A model generated the notes under the pieces. It saw only the letters and a list, made by a program, of their open reading frames with translations. It had not been told where the DNA came from and made no database searches. From Herbidospora cretacea (lineage in GTDB: Bacteria > Actinomycetota > Actinomycetes > Streptosporangiales > Streptosporangiaceae), in NCBI RefSeq assembly GCF_001570605.1, contig NZ_BBXG01000024.1:1-64000 (forward strand): a DNA stretch of 64,000 nucleotides, given 5' to 3'. Shown piece after piece: positions 35,937 through 44,113 of this stretch (positions are counted from its first letter, which is position 1; every line of letters starts with the position of its first letter). A program made the translations under genes and the position numbers.

Positions 35937-36800
35937 GTGCTGCCCTACGCCGCGTACCTCCGCGTCTATGAGCCGCTGAGCGCCTTCTCCGAGCAGGATC
36001 GCCTTCGGTGGAACGCCTATGCCCAGAATCCGCGGCGGCCCCGGCGCGCGGGCGCGCTCGAGGTGGAACACGAGGAGGCGGTGCGCCGGCTCCTGCGGGT
36101 GCCGCCCGTGCCTGCCCCGGCGGCGGAGAGTCACAACGCCTATCTGCGCCGGGTCGACGGCGTCCTCTACGTGTGCCCGTGGCAGAGCCGGCTGCGGTCG
36201 TGGCTGGCGTTCGCCTCCTTCCGGGGCAGCCTGCCGACCAAACTGGCCAACCGCTTCGTCCCCGCGCCGGTCGCCGAGGCGACGGCCGACGAGTTCGACG
36301 CCTTCAAGCGCGGCGAGCCCTCGCTGCGCATGCACATCATGACCAGCACCTGGCACGTCCCCACGCCGTGGTTCGTGCCGTTCGACTCCGCCGAGCGCTG
36401 GCTCGTCCTGCGCGGGGAGCAGCCCGAGGCCGGCACCGGCGTCACCATGGCCCCGGCCAGGAACATGCTCTACGTCACCTCGATGGCCCAGGCCAGGAAG
36501 CGGGTGGCCCGCGCCCTGGTCGTCATCCGACGTCACGTGGGCGACATCGACACGCTCACCGACGTCGAAGAGGTGGGCCGCTGGCTGGAGGAGTTCCACC
36601 CCCACTCCCTCGTCGAGCTCGACTACGGCGGCATCGTCCACCTCATGGACGACGAGACCCTCCAGGCCGACCAGTCCGTGGCCGAGCTGGCCGCCGCTCT
36701 GACGGGTTTGGACAACGGTCAGGAAGAACTTGCCTTCGCCATGTACCAGCGAGTGATCCTCCGCTGGCGGTCAGTCCAGAGCCTCGAATCGGCCAACTGA
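35937..36800 (+). CDS. Conserved actinobacterial protein of unknown function (between vdh and bldC)
   Basis: 287 residues, soluble, with no signal or membrane segment. Segments likely to be conserved are MLPYAAYLRVYEPLSAFSE, VDGVLYVCPWQSRLRSWLAF, STWHVPTPWFVPFDSAERW and SLVELDYGGIVHLMDDETL. I recognise only its position: a hypothetical protein lies between vdh and bldC in Streptomyces. No catalytic motif is apparent. GTG 35937 has CACGAT 6 nt before it and no Shine-Dalgarno, so it is possibly leaderless. Confidence 0.85.
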   Translation: MLPYAAYLRVYEPLSAFSEQDRLRWNAYAQNPRRPRRAGALEVEHEEAVRRLLRVPPVPAPAAESHNAYLRRVDGVLYVCPWQSRLRSWLAFASFRGSLPTKLANRFVPAPVAEATADEFDAFKRGEPSLRMHIMTSTWHVPTPWFVPFDSAERWLVLRGEQPEAGTGVTMAPARNMLYVTSMAQARKRVARALVVIRRHVGDIDTLTDVEEVGRWLEEFHPHSLVELDYGGIVHLMDDETLQADQSVAELAAALTGLDNGQEELAFAMYQRVILRWRSVQSLESAN

Positions 36801-36923
36801 CCCTATTGCCTCCTGGCTGACCTGCAACGTTGGGTCAGGAGATGCACGAGCTCACAACTGCGAACTGAGTAGTTTGCCGTTTTCACTGCGATACCACGAA
36901 ACGTGTCGCTAGAATCACCGAGC

Positions 36924-37004
36924 GTGACAACAACACGTGGTCGAGACGTTGTGCCCAGAGGGCTCGCCAATCGCGCTACGTGGCTGTATGGTCACATCGG
37001 GTGA
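36924..37004 (+). CDS. Candidate leaderless small protein (26 aa) upstream of bldC
   Basis: A 26-codon ORF starting MTTTRGRDVVPRGLANR and ending in ATWLYGHIG. A near-consensus -10 hexamer TAGAAT (36910-36915) ends 8 nt before its GTG, so a transcript starting here would begin at the start codon. This is the only strong promoter-like element in the 321 bp before bldC. The ORF could be a real small protein or a leader peptide for bldC; no homolog is known to me. Confidence 0.4.
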   Translation: MTTTRGRDVVPRGLANRATWLYGHIG

Positions 37005-37121
37005 TGCCGCAAATGGTCCATGAAACCGCACGTTATGGATCTTTGAGGGACATCCGTGACAAGCGCCAACATAAGTCGCAGGATCGCTGTCGCCGGTCCA
37101 CACGGAGGAGAGGCCGCACAA

Positions 37122-37325
37122 ATGTCAGCTCGTACACCCGAGGCAGAGCCACTGCTCACCCCGGCGGAGGTCGCAACGATGTTCCGGGTCGACCCCAAGA
37201 CCGTCACGCGGTGGGCGAAGGCCGGCAAGTTGACGTCCATCCGCACGCTCGGTGGGCACCGGCGTTACCGGGAGACCGAGGTGAGGGCGCTGCTCGCGGG
37301 GATTCCGCAGCAGCGTTCGGAGTAA
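37122..37325 (+). CDS. bldC: BldC, MerR-like developmental DNA-binding protein
   Basis: 67 residues, nearly identical to Streptomyces BldC as I remember it: SARTPEAEPLLTPAEVATMF, VDPKTVTRWAKAGKLTSIRT, LGGHRRYRETEVRALLAGIPQQRSE. It is a single winged helix-turn-helix that binds direct repeats cooperatively and controls entry into development. ATG 37122 follows GGAGGAGAGG by 8 nt. The in-frame extension back to 37056 is not part of known BldC. A hairpin at 37359 follows. Confidence 0.97.
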   Translation: MSARTPEAEPLLTPAEVATMFRVDPKTVTRWAKAGKLTSIRTLGGHRRYRETEVRALLAGIPQQRSE

Positions 37326-37358
37326 CGCAGCGGGGGGTCGCAACCACGAGGGGGACGG

Positions 37359-37380
37359 CGCGCTCGCGTCAGTGAGCGCG
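37359..37380 (+). terminator. Hairpin after bldC
   Basis: CGCGCTCGC (37359-37367) and GTGAGCGCG (37372-37380) pair with one mismatch around GTCA, 34 nt after the bldC stop. It may be a terminator; no T-tract follows. The rest of 37326-37572 shows no gene. Confidence 0.5.
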
Positions 37381-37572
37381 TCCAACAGCCGCACACCTGC
37401 AGTAGGGGTGTGGATCAGGCGCCGCCCGCCCGGCGCCGCCCCCACCGGTTCCGTGGCCCCGCCCGCTTCGTCCTGACTGCTTTCTCAAGGATCGAGACAA
37501 CTCACCCGTACCTTATTCGGCTCTCGATCGTTCTTCTTGGCAGGTGCACATCCGCGCATCGTGGGGAGAACC

Positions 37573-38670
37573 ATGTCAGGACCGTCCATGCAGACCACTG
37601 CCCGGCGCGACATCGCGGTACCCGGACCTACCGGACTCGACGGATTCAGTCCACGGCCACGGCCGACGATTCGCAACGTAGCCGAGCGCGCGGGCGTCTC
37701 TAAGTCCCTGGTCTCGCTGGTCCTTCGCGGCTCACCTCACGTGAGCGAGCATCGCCGGGAGGCGGTCCTCCAGGCGGCCAGGGAGCTGGGATACCGGCCC
37801 AACGCCGTCGCCCGCAGCCTTGTCGAAGGCCGCACCCATCTGGTCGGCGCCCTCGTCGCCGACCTGCACAACCCCTTCTACGCCGAGTTCCTCGACGGCC
37901 TTCAGGAGAGCCTCCACGGTGAGGGCCTGCGGCTGCTCATCGGATCCGGCCGCTGGGACCCCGCCTTCGAGGACGAGGCCGTGGAGGCCTTCCTCGAACT
38001 GCGCGTCGACGGCCTGGTGCTCCTGGGAGTCGCCCCGTCGAGCGACACCCTCGCCGAGGCCGCCGCCTACACGCCCACCGTCGTCGTCGGGGAACGCGAC
38101 GTCGACCTCGAGAGCGTGGACATCGTCGTCGACGACGACCAGCTCGGCGCGCGTCTGGCGGTCGACCATCTCGTGGAGCTCGGACACCGCCGGATCGCCC
38201 ACATCGAGGGCACTCCGTCGTCCGCGGCGCGGTGCCGGTGCGAGGGTTACCTGGTCGCCATGCGCCGTCACGCGCTGGCTCCGTACATCATGGTCGAGCA
38301 CGGCGACTTCACCGAGGAGGGTGGCCGCCGCGCGGCGATGGCCCTGCTGGAGCGCGACCCCCGGCCGACCGCGATCTTCGCGGCCAACGACGTCGTCGCT
38401 CTCGGTGTGCTCACCGCCGCCAGCGAGCTCGGGCTCCGGGTTCCGGAGGACCTGTCGGTCGTCGGCTACGACAACACCCACCTGGCCGCCGTCCACCACA
38501 TCTCGCTCACCTCGGTCGACCAGCCGCGCCGCGCGATGGGCCGTTCGGCCGCCGCGCTGCTCAGCGACCGGATCTCCGAGCCCGGCAAGAACTCGCGCCT
38601 GCGCCAGGTCACGCCGCAGCTCATCACCCGCCGCAGCACGGGCCCCGCGCCAACAGATTCCCAAAGCTAG
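37573..38670 (+). CDS. LacI family transcriptional regulator
   Basis: 365 residues: an N-terminal ~30-residue extension, the LacI helix-turn-helix ([20 protein letters not shown]), a hinge ([18 protein letters not shown]), then a periplasmic-binding-like ligand domain ([22 protein letters not shown] ... [21 protein letters not shown]). The effector is probably a sugar. No transport or catabolic operon adjoins it, so its target is unknown. ATG 37573 is near GGGGAGA; ATG 37588 is also possible. Confidence 0.92.
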   Translation: MSGPSMQTTARRDIAVPGPTGLDGFSPRPRPTIRNVAERAGVSKSLVSLVLRGSPHVSEHRREAVLQAARELGYRPNAVARSLVEGRTHLVGALVADLHNPFYAEFLDGLQESLHGEGLRLLIGSGRWDPAFEDEAVEAFLELRVDGLVLLGVAPSSDTLAEAAAYTPTVVVGERDVDLESVDIVVDDDQLGARLAVDHLVELGHRRIAHIEGTPSSAARCRCEGYLVAMRRHALAPYIMVEHGDFTEEGGRRAAMALLERDPRPTAIFAANDVVALGVLTAASELGLRVPEDLSVVGYDNTHLAAVHHISLTSVDQPRRAMGRSAAALLSDRISEPGKNSRLRQVTPQLITRRSTGPAPTDSQS

Positions 38671-38749
38671 GTCAACCGGTCCGGCGTCGGGTCACGGTCC
38701 GTGTTGACTCGGGCCACGACGCCGGACGGTACAGATCTGGGGGAATTCC

Positions 38750-38995
38750 ATGCGTGATCCTGAGTTGGTCTCCTGCGCCCAGCGTGCGGCGGCCGAACTC
38801 GAACGGGCCTGGGGCGAGTGGCGCCATTCCCGTGGCCGCGGCGAGGCGGGCGACGAGTCGGTGGCCAGCTATGTGGCCCATTCGATCGACCATCCGTGGG
38901 GCCGTCCCCGGGTCGTCCTGGGCCTCGACGCCGAGGAGGCCCGCGAGCTGGCGGCCCTGCTGCAGCGCCAGGAGTTGGCCGAGCCCGCCTGGTAA
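38750..38995 (+). CDS. Small conserved-looking protein of unknown function
   Basis: 81 residues, acidic and soluble: MRDPELVSCAQRAAAELERA to LLQRQELAEPAW. The segment VASYVAHSIDHPWGRPRVVLGLDAEEARELAALL, read in parts, looks structured. There is no signal or membrane segment. ATG 38750 follows GGGGGA by 5-6 nt. I do not recognise the family. It stands alone between the LacI gene and the amidase gene. Confidence 0.75.
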   Translation: MRDPELVSCAQRAAAELERAWGEWRHSRGRGEAGDESVASYVAHSIDHPWGRPRVVLGLDAEEARELAALLQRQELAEPAW

Positions 38996-39099
38996 AGCCG
39001 GGCGGAATCCATCCTTTACTCACATAACGGCCAGGTCACGGCCAGGGAACGCGTAGGTTGGGTGCTTGTAAGTGCCCGCCTGCGAGAGGAACCACCGTG

Positions 39100-39927
39100 A
39101 TGAAGACTCGTCCGGCGCTCACCGCCGCCGCTCTGGCCGTGATCGGTCTGGGGACCGCCGCGTGCGGTGGCGGGGTGGCCGCGGGTGCCGAGTCTGCCCC
39201 GGCCGCCGTCTCAGCGACCACCGGTTCCAACGCGGTCGCGGCGCCCGCTCAGGCCGAGGCGCCGGCGAAGCCCCTCAAGGGCAAAGTCATCGTGATCGAC
39301 CCGGGCCACAACGGCGGCAACTACAAGCGCCCCGACGTGATCAACAAGCAGGTCGACGTGCTGACGCAGAAGAAGGCCTGCGACACCACCGGCACCGCGA
39401 CCAACGACGGCTACTCCGAGGCCGCGTTCACCTGGGACGTCTCGGTCCGCCTGGCCAAGCTGCTGCGCGCCGAGGGCGCCACGGTCAAGATGACCCGGGA
39501 CAACAACACGGGCGTGGGGCCGTGCATCACCCAGCGCGCCGCGATCGGCAACAAGGCCAAGGCCGACCTGGCGATCTCGATCCACGCCGACGGGGCCGGC
39601 GCGACCAGCCACGGCTTCCACGTCATCATGCCGAAGAAGATCAATGGGCCGGTCGACCCGGTGGTCGCGAAGTCGGCCAAGCTCGGTCTGGCCGTGCGCA
39701 ATGCGGTGAAGAAGCAGACCGGCATGCCCTACGCCAACTACATCGGCAAGAGCGCCCTCGACTACCGCTCCGACCTGGGCGGGCTGAACCTGTCGACGGT
39801 CCCGAAGATCTTCATCGAGTCGGGCAACATGCGCAACGCCGGCGACGCGGCCAAGATGAAGAGCTCGGCCTGGCGGCAGGAGCTCGCCGAGGCCCTGGCG
39901 GGCAGCTTCCAGACCTACCTGAAGTAA
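39100..39927 (+). CDS. N-acetylmuramoyl-L-alanine amidase (Amidase_3), probable lipoprotein
   Basis: 275 residues. A signal with a lipobox-like end (LAVIGLGTAACGGG, Cys near residue 23) suggests a membrane-anchored lipoprotein. The catalytic domain (about residues 60-275) has the zinc ligands of the family: His in IDPGHNGG, Glu in DGYSEAAF, His in SIHADG, and the catalytic Glu in FIESGNM. It cleaves the bond between MurNAc and the stem peptide. GTG 39097 and ATG 39100 are both downstream of AGAGGA. The hexosaminidase gene starts 4 nt after its stop, so the two form a peptidoglycan-degrading pair. Confidence 0.92.
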   Translation: MKTRPALTAAALAVIGLGTAACGGGVAAGAESAPAAVSATTGSNAVAAPAQAEAPAKPLKGKVIVIDPGHNGGNYKRPDVINKQVDVLTQKKACDTTGTATNDGYSEAAFTWDVSVRLAKLLRAEGATVKMTRDNNTGVGPCITQRAAIGNKAKADLAISIHADGAGATSHGFHVIMPKKINGPVDPVVAKSAKLGLAVRNAVKKQTGMPYANYIGKSALDYRSDLGGLNLSTVPKIFIESGNMRNAGDAAKMKSSAWRQELAEALAGSFQTYLK

Positions 39928-39930
39928 TCC

Positions 39931-41514
39931 ATGATCGAGGGCATGCACCGCTTCCTGCCTGCCCCCCGGTCCGTCGAGTTCCTGCCGGGCGCGTTCCCGC
40001 TGACGCCCGGCTTCGGCGTCGCCGGAGAGCTCGCCGGCCCGGTCCGGCGGGCGCTCGCGGCTCTCGGCCCCGTCGCCGGTGACCACCCGGTCTCGGTACG
40101 CCGCCACGGCGCCCCCGAGTCCGCCACCCTCACCGTGACGGCCGACGGCGTCGAGATCGTGGCGGGCGACGCCGCGGGAGCCTTCTACGCCGCGCAGACA
40201 TTGCGCCAGTTGCTCCCTCACGACGCCTTCCGCGCGGTTTCCCCGCTTTCCGCATATGACGTCCCGTGCGTCCGTGTGGAGGACGCTCCGGCGCTCTCGT
40301 GGCGCGGCGCGCACCTGGACGTCTCCCGGCACTTCCTGCCCAAGCACGACGTGCTGCGGATGATCGACCTGCTGGCGGTGCACAAGCTCAACCGGCTGCA
40401 CCTCCACCTGGCCGACGACCAGGGCTGGCGGGTCGAGTCGCGGGCCTACCCGCGCCTGCACGAGATCGGCTCCCACCGCGCCCAGACGATCACCTCGCGC
40501 AAGGGCGAGCCGGACGCCTACGACGGAATCCCCCACGGCGGCTTCTACACGCTCGACGATCTGCGGGAGATCGCGGCCTACGCCCGGCAGCGGGCGGTCA
40601 CGATGGTGCCGGAGATCGACGTGCCGGGCCACGCGTCGGCGATCCTGGCCGCCTACCCGGAGTTCGGCGCCGACCCGGCGCGGCGGCACACGGTCCTGGA
40701 GCGGTGGGGCATCTCCCCCGCGATCCTCGCCCCGCTGCCGAAGACGATCGGCTTTCTGGCCACCGTCTTCGACGAGATCCTCGGCGCGCTCGGCGAGACC
40801 CCGTTCTTCCACATCGGCGGCGACGAGTGCGTGCTCGACGCCTGGGCCGCCTCCACCGAGATCACCGCCTTCCAGCGGTCCCAGGGCCTGGCCACGCCGG
40901 GAGACCTGCACGCCTGGTTCCTGCGGCAGCTGGCCGACCTGCTGGCCGGGCGGGGCAGCCGGGCGGTCGTCTGGGACGAGGCGTTCGTCAGCGGGATGCT
41001 GCGCCAGGACACGATCGTGATGCCGTGGCGCGGCATGAACGTCGCCCGCCGGGCCGCCGCCGCGGGCCACGACGTGGTGCTCACGCCGGTGTTCCCGCTC
41101 TACTTCGACTACGCCGAGGCGGCCTCGGCGGACGAACCGGCCGCGCTGGGCGAGACGATCACGGTGGCCGACGTCGCCGCCTTCGACGTCTCGGGCCATC
41201 TGGGCGCGCAGTTCCAGCTCTGGTCGGAGCACATCCCCGACGCCCGCACCCTCGACTACAAGGCCTGGCCCCGGGGCTGCGCCATGGCCGAGACCGCCTG
41301 GACGGGCCGCCCGGCGGCCCCCGACTTCACCGGCCGCCTGGAACACCATCTCGGCCGGCTCGACGCCCTGGGCGTCAACTACCGCCCGCTCGACGGCCCG
41401 AGGCCCTGGCAGCGGTCACGGCCGCACACCCCGGGCCGGTTCGACGTGGCCGCCGTCATGCGCCACCTCGACGAGCTGACGCTGTCAGCCGACTCGACCC
41501 GCCCGAGCATGTAG
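39931..41514 (+). CDS. Beta-N-acetylhexosaminidase, glycoside hydrolase family 20
   Basis: 527 residues: a GH20b-type N-terminal domain (to about residue 125), then the (beta/alpha)8 catalytic domain with the Asp-Glu pair in FFHIGGDEC and the segments WRGAHLDVSRHFLPKHDVL, LNRLHLHLADDQGWRVE and VPEIDVPGHASAIL. No signal peptide is seen, so it may act in the cytosol on imported fragments, suggesting recycling of amino sugars. It is coupled to the amidase upstream (4-nt gap). MHRFLPAP at 39943 is an alternative start. The 3' end overlaps pyrD by 30 nt. Confidence 0.92.
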   Translation: MIEGMHRFLPAPRSVEFLPGAFPLTPGFGVAGELAGPVRRALAALGPVAGDHPVSVRRHGAPESATLTVTADGVEIVAGDAAGAFYAAQTLRQLLPHDAFRAVSPLSAYDVPCVRVEDAPALSWRGAHLDVSRHFLPKHDVLRMIDLLAVHKLNRLHLHLADDQGWRVESRAYPRLHEIGSHRAQTITSRKGEPDAYDGIPHGGFYTLDDLREIAAYARQRAVTMVPEIDVPGHASAILAAYPEFGADPARRHTVLERWGISPAILAPLPKTIGFLATVFDEILGALGETPFFHIGGDECVLDAWAASTEITAFQRSQGLATPGDLHAWFLRQLADLLAGRGSRAVVWDEAFVSGMLRQDTIVMPWRGMNVARRAAAAGHDVVLTPVFPLYFDYAEAASADEPAALGETITVADVAAFDVSGHLGAQFQLWSEHIPDARTLDYKAWPRGCAMAETAWTGRPAAPDFTGRLEHHLGRLDALGVNYRPLDGPRPWQRSRPHTPGRFDVAAVMRHLDELTLSADSTRPSM

Positions 41515-42549
41515 GTCGCCCACCGACGAGAGACCGTGGCGCTTCAGGCGGCGGGAGAGCTGCCGGTTGATGCCGTGGGCCCACAGCGGGCCGCCGTAGA
41601 TCAGGCCGGTGTAGCCCTGGACCAGGGTCGCGCCGGCCAGCAGGCGCTCCCAGACGTCGTCGACGTCTTCCACGCCGCCGACGGACACGATCACCAGCCG
41701 GTCGCCGACCTTGGCGTGGAGGCGGCGCAGCACGTCCAGCGAACGGTCTTTCAGCGGGCGGCCGGACAGGCCGCCCGTCTCGTCGCTGGAGACGCCGGCG
41801 CGGCTGATCGTGGTGTTGGTCGCGATGATCCCGGCCAGGCCCAGCTCGGCGGCGAGTTCGGCGACCTCGTCGATGTCCTCGTCGGCCAGGTCGGGGGCGA
41901 TCTTCACCAGCAGCGGGGTGCGGCCCGCGACCGTCTTGACCTCGCTCAGCAGCGGGCGCAGCAGCTCGACCGCCTGGAGGTTGCGCAGGCCGGGAGTGTT
42001 GGGCGAGGAGACGTTCACGACCAGGTAGTCGGCCAGCCCGGCGAGGATCCTGGCGCTGGCGACATAGTCGCGGGCCGCCTCCTCCTCGGGGACGACCTTG
42101 GTCTTGCCGATGTTCACGCCGACGACCGCGGGCACGCCGCGGACCCGCTTCAACCGCCGGGCCGCCGCCTTGGCGCCCTCGTTGTTGAAGCCCATCCGGT
42201 TGATGATCGCGTGGTCGCCGACCAGGCGGAAAAGCCGGGGCCGGGCGTTGCCGGGCTGGGCGTGCGCGGTGATCGTGCCGACCTCGACGTGGCCGAAGCC
42301 GAGCGCGGCCAGGGCCGGCACGCACTCGGCGTTCTTGTCGAAGCCGGCCGCGAGCCCGAACGGCGAGGGGAAGTGGACCCCGAACGCCCTGACCCGCAGC
42401 GCTTCGTCACGCGGGGCCAGCCAGGCGTGGAGGATCCGCTTCACGACCGGCAGGACCGACAGGGTCGCCAGCAGTCGGATCGTCAAATGGTGGATCTTCT
42501 CCGCGTCGGTTCGGCGCAGGACCCACGTGAAGAGCATTCGGTACGACAT
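41485..42549 (-). CDS. pyrD: Dihydroorotate dehydrogenase (quinone), class 2
   Basis: 354 residues, FMN enzyme of pyrimidine synthesis. The N-terminal helical extension typical of the membrane-associated class 2 enzyme is present (SYRMLFTWVLRRTDAEKIHH). The FMN and orotate motifs follow: SPFGLAAGFDKNAE, GTITAHAQPGNARPRLFR, NVSSPNTPGLRNLQ with the catalytic Ser, and SVGGVEDVDDVWERLLAGA. ATG 42549 or GTG 42552 both fit. The N-terminal 143 nt are overlapped in another frame by the STAS gene upstream. Confidence 0.94.
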   Translation of the reverse strand: MSYRMLFTWVLRRTDAEKIHHLTIRLLATLSVLPVVKRILHAWLAPRDEALRVRAFGVHFPSPFGLAAGFDKNAECVPALAALGFGHVEVGTITAHAQPGNARPRLFRLVGDHAIINRMGFNNEGAKAAARRLKRVRGVPAVVGVNIGKTKVVPEEEAARDYVASARILAGLADYLVVNVSSPNTPGLRNLQAVELLRPLLSEVKTVAGRTPLLVKIAPDLADEDIDEVAELAAELGLAGIIATNTTISRAGVSSDETGGLSGRPLKDRSLDVLRRLHAKVGDRLVIVSVGGVEDVDDVWERLLAGATLVQGYTGLIYGGPLWAHGINRQLSRRLKRHGLSSVGDLHARAGRVG

Positions 42550-42859
42550 CACCGGCCAGCGTATCCACTCCCAGGTACCGGTCGAATTCCAGGAGCCGGA
42601 GCAGTCGCAGAACCTCGGCGGACGGGTTCACGATCGACACCCGTCCCAGCGTTCGGCGGTAGGCCCAGACGAGCGTCCGGGCCCCCGCGACGTCGATGAA
42701 CGTCACCAGGGCTAGGTCGAGCCGCAGATGCGCGGCCCGACCGGCCCTCCAGACGGCGCGGCGGAGTTCCACCGCGCCGAAGACGTCGAGATCACCTCTG
42801 AGTGTGATCGTCACATGTATCCCAAAAGGGGTGTCAGATCGCGTGGTCCGGATCTCCAC
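42407..42859 (-). CDS. STAS-domain protein (anti-sigma factor antagonist type) with out-of-frame tail over pyrD
   Basis: 150 residues. Residues ~10-100 form a STAS domain (HVTITLRGDLDVFGAVELRR, LDLALVTFIDVAGARTLVWA, RLLRLLEFDRYLGVDTL). The usual phospho-acceptor serine position reads VAG, with no Ser (IDVAGART), so regulation by phosphorylation is doubtful. The domain ends where pyrD begins. The last ~48 residues (GPAPNRRGEDPP and on) are proline/acid-rich and look like non-selected translation of the pyrD start in a shifted frame. It overlaps the GAF-ANTAR gene by 26 nt at its 5' end. Confidence 0.75.
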   Translation of the reverse strand: MEIRTTRSDTPFGIHVTITLRGDLDVFGAVELRRAVWRAGRAAHLRLDLALVTFIDVAGARTLVWAYRRTLGRVSIVNPSAEVLRLLRLLEFDRYLGVDTLAGDVVPNALHVGPAPNRRGEDPPFDDPTAGDPVGPAGREADPPRLAGPA

Positions 42860-43553
42860 GGCCCTGTTCCCCGAGTAGTTCGGCGGCCAGATCGGCGACT
42901 CTCCGGCGGCTGTCCCTGGCCTGCTTGCGCAGGCCGGTGAAGGCCTGGCTGGCGGTCAGGTCGTGCTTGCCCATGAGATAGCCGATGGCCCGTTCGATGA
43001 CCACGCGGTAGTCGAGCGCGTATTGAAGCTGGTCGGCGAGCTGCGACTTCTCCTCCGCCTCCACAGCGGCCGCGATGACCTGCTCGATCACGTGGGCGTA
43101 GGCGTGCAGCGCCTCGGTGTCGGACTCCTCCCAGTCGTGGGTGGTGTCCTGGTAGACGTTCAGCGTCCCGACGGGCTCTCCGCCGAGACGTACCGGAACG
43201 CCCGCGACGGCCCGCACATCCGGGTGGAGCAGCGGCGCGAGGTCCGGCCAGCGGTCGTCCTTGCGGACGTCGAACGTGGTCACGGCGCTGTCGGTCATGT
43301 ACGCGGCCACGCAGGGCCCCGCCATCACCTTCGCCTGGGCGTGTTCCAGGCTGCGGCCCGCCTCGTCGGTGGCGAACAGGTATCGCAAGGTGCGATCGGG
43401 ATCGGCGAACATCAGGCCGGCCCCGGAATATCCGAAGATCCGGTCGACGACCTGGACGATCCGCTCAAGGTGGTGCACGATCCCGGTCGCCGGAGCGGCC
43501 TTCTGCAACCGTCGCAGGCTCGCGACGAGCGCTTCTGGATCGATATGGGTCAT
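42834..43553 (-). CDS. GAF-ANTAR response regulator-like protein
   Basis: 239 residues: an N-terminal GAF domain (about residues 20-165, GYSGAGLMFADPDRTLRYLF ... GVPVRLGGEPVGTLNVYQDT) and a C-terminal ANTAR RNA-binding domain (LQYALDYRVVIERAIGYLMG, LTASQAFTGLRKQARDSRRR). ANTAR proteins act by antitermination on paired hairpins in target transcripts. ATG 43553 follows GGGAGGA by 7 nt. An in-frame ATG at 43619 overlaps the preceding stop (ATGA) and would add 22 residues. Confidence 0.87.
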   Translation of the reverse strand: MTHIDPEALVASLRRLQKAAPATGIVHHLERIVQVVDRIFGYSGAGLMFADPDRTLRYLFATDEAGRSLEHAQAKVMAGPCVAAYMTDSAVTTFDVRKDDRWPDLAPLLHPDVRAVAGVPVRLGGEPVGTLNVYQDTTHDWEESDTEALHAYAHVIEQVIAAAVEAEEKSQLADQLQYALDYRVVIERAIGYLMGKHDLTASQAFTGLRKQARDSRRRVADLAAELLGEQGRGDPDHAI

Positions 43554-43615
43554 TCCGTATCCTCCCGTGAACCTCACCTGTGCGCCGGCGCGGTCGTGGA
43601 GAGGTAGCTTCGTGG

Positions 43616-44023
43616 TCATCTCACCTGCCCAGAGGCGGAGGACTCAGTCCTGCCCCCGGCCATGGCTTCCAGGGCGACGACGACGATCTCGCCCAGCCGC
43701 GCGCCTTTCTCCACTTCGGAGCGGCTCCACCTGTGACGAGCGTGCGTGTAAAGACTGAGCACCCCGATGACCTCACGGCCCTCGACCAGGGGCACCGACA
43801 GGACCGAGCCGCTCAGGGGCGCCGCGTCGCGCGCCAGAACCCAGCCGTCCTCGTCGGTGGCCCCGATCATGCGGAGCCGGTCGGAGTCGTCGAGCAGGCG
43901 AAGGGCGGCCCCGTCGACCCCGGAGAGGTCGGCGACACCACGCAACACATTGGCAAGCAGAAGCTCAACGCCGGGCCCCGACACGTAGCCACCCCAATGA
44001 AATGAGAAAAGGCCCGCGGACAC
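43616..44023 (-). CDS. Short GAF-domain protein
   Basis: 135 residues that look like the C-terminal two-thirds of a GAF domain: LLLANVLRGVADLSGVDGAAL, RLRMIGATDEDGWVLARDA, SVLSVPLVEGREVIGVLSLYTH and the final helix. It resembles the GAF of ANTAR-type regulators but lacks an output domain. Its stop overlaps an in-frame ATG of the GAF-ANTAR gene (ATGA). It may therefore be a sensor partner of that protein, or the front part of a once-continuous double-GAF protein. GTG 44023 is uncertain. Confidence 0.72.
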   Translation of the reverse strand: MSAGLFSFHWGGYVSGPGVELLLANVLRGVADLSGVDGAALRLLDDSDRLRMIGATDEDGWVLARDAAPLSGSVLSVPLVEGREVIGVLSLYTHARHRWSRSEVEKGARLGEIVVVALEAMAGGRTESSASGQVR

Positions 44024-44113
44024 ACGGCGGATTCACTGCTGGCCAAGCCTAGTGGCCCGTCTTGATCGCGACTAGCCAAACCCCGGTTTTCGCCCGAACC
44101 GATAGGTAACGGG

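Noticed and set aside
37056-37121. N-terminal extension of BldC from GTG 37056
   Set aside because: Known BldC is about 68 residues and starts at the ATG with a good Shine-Dalgarno at 37122.
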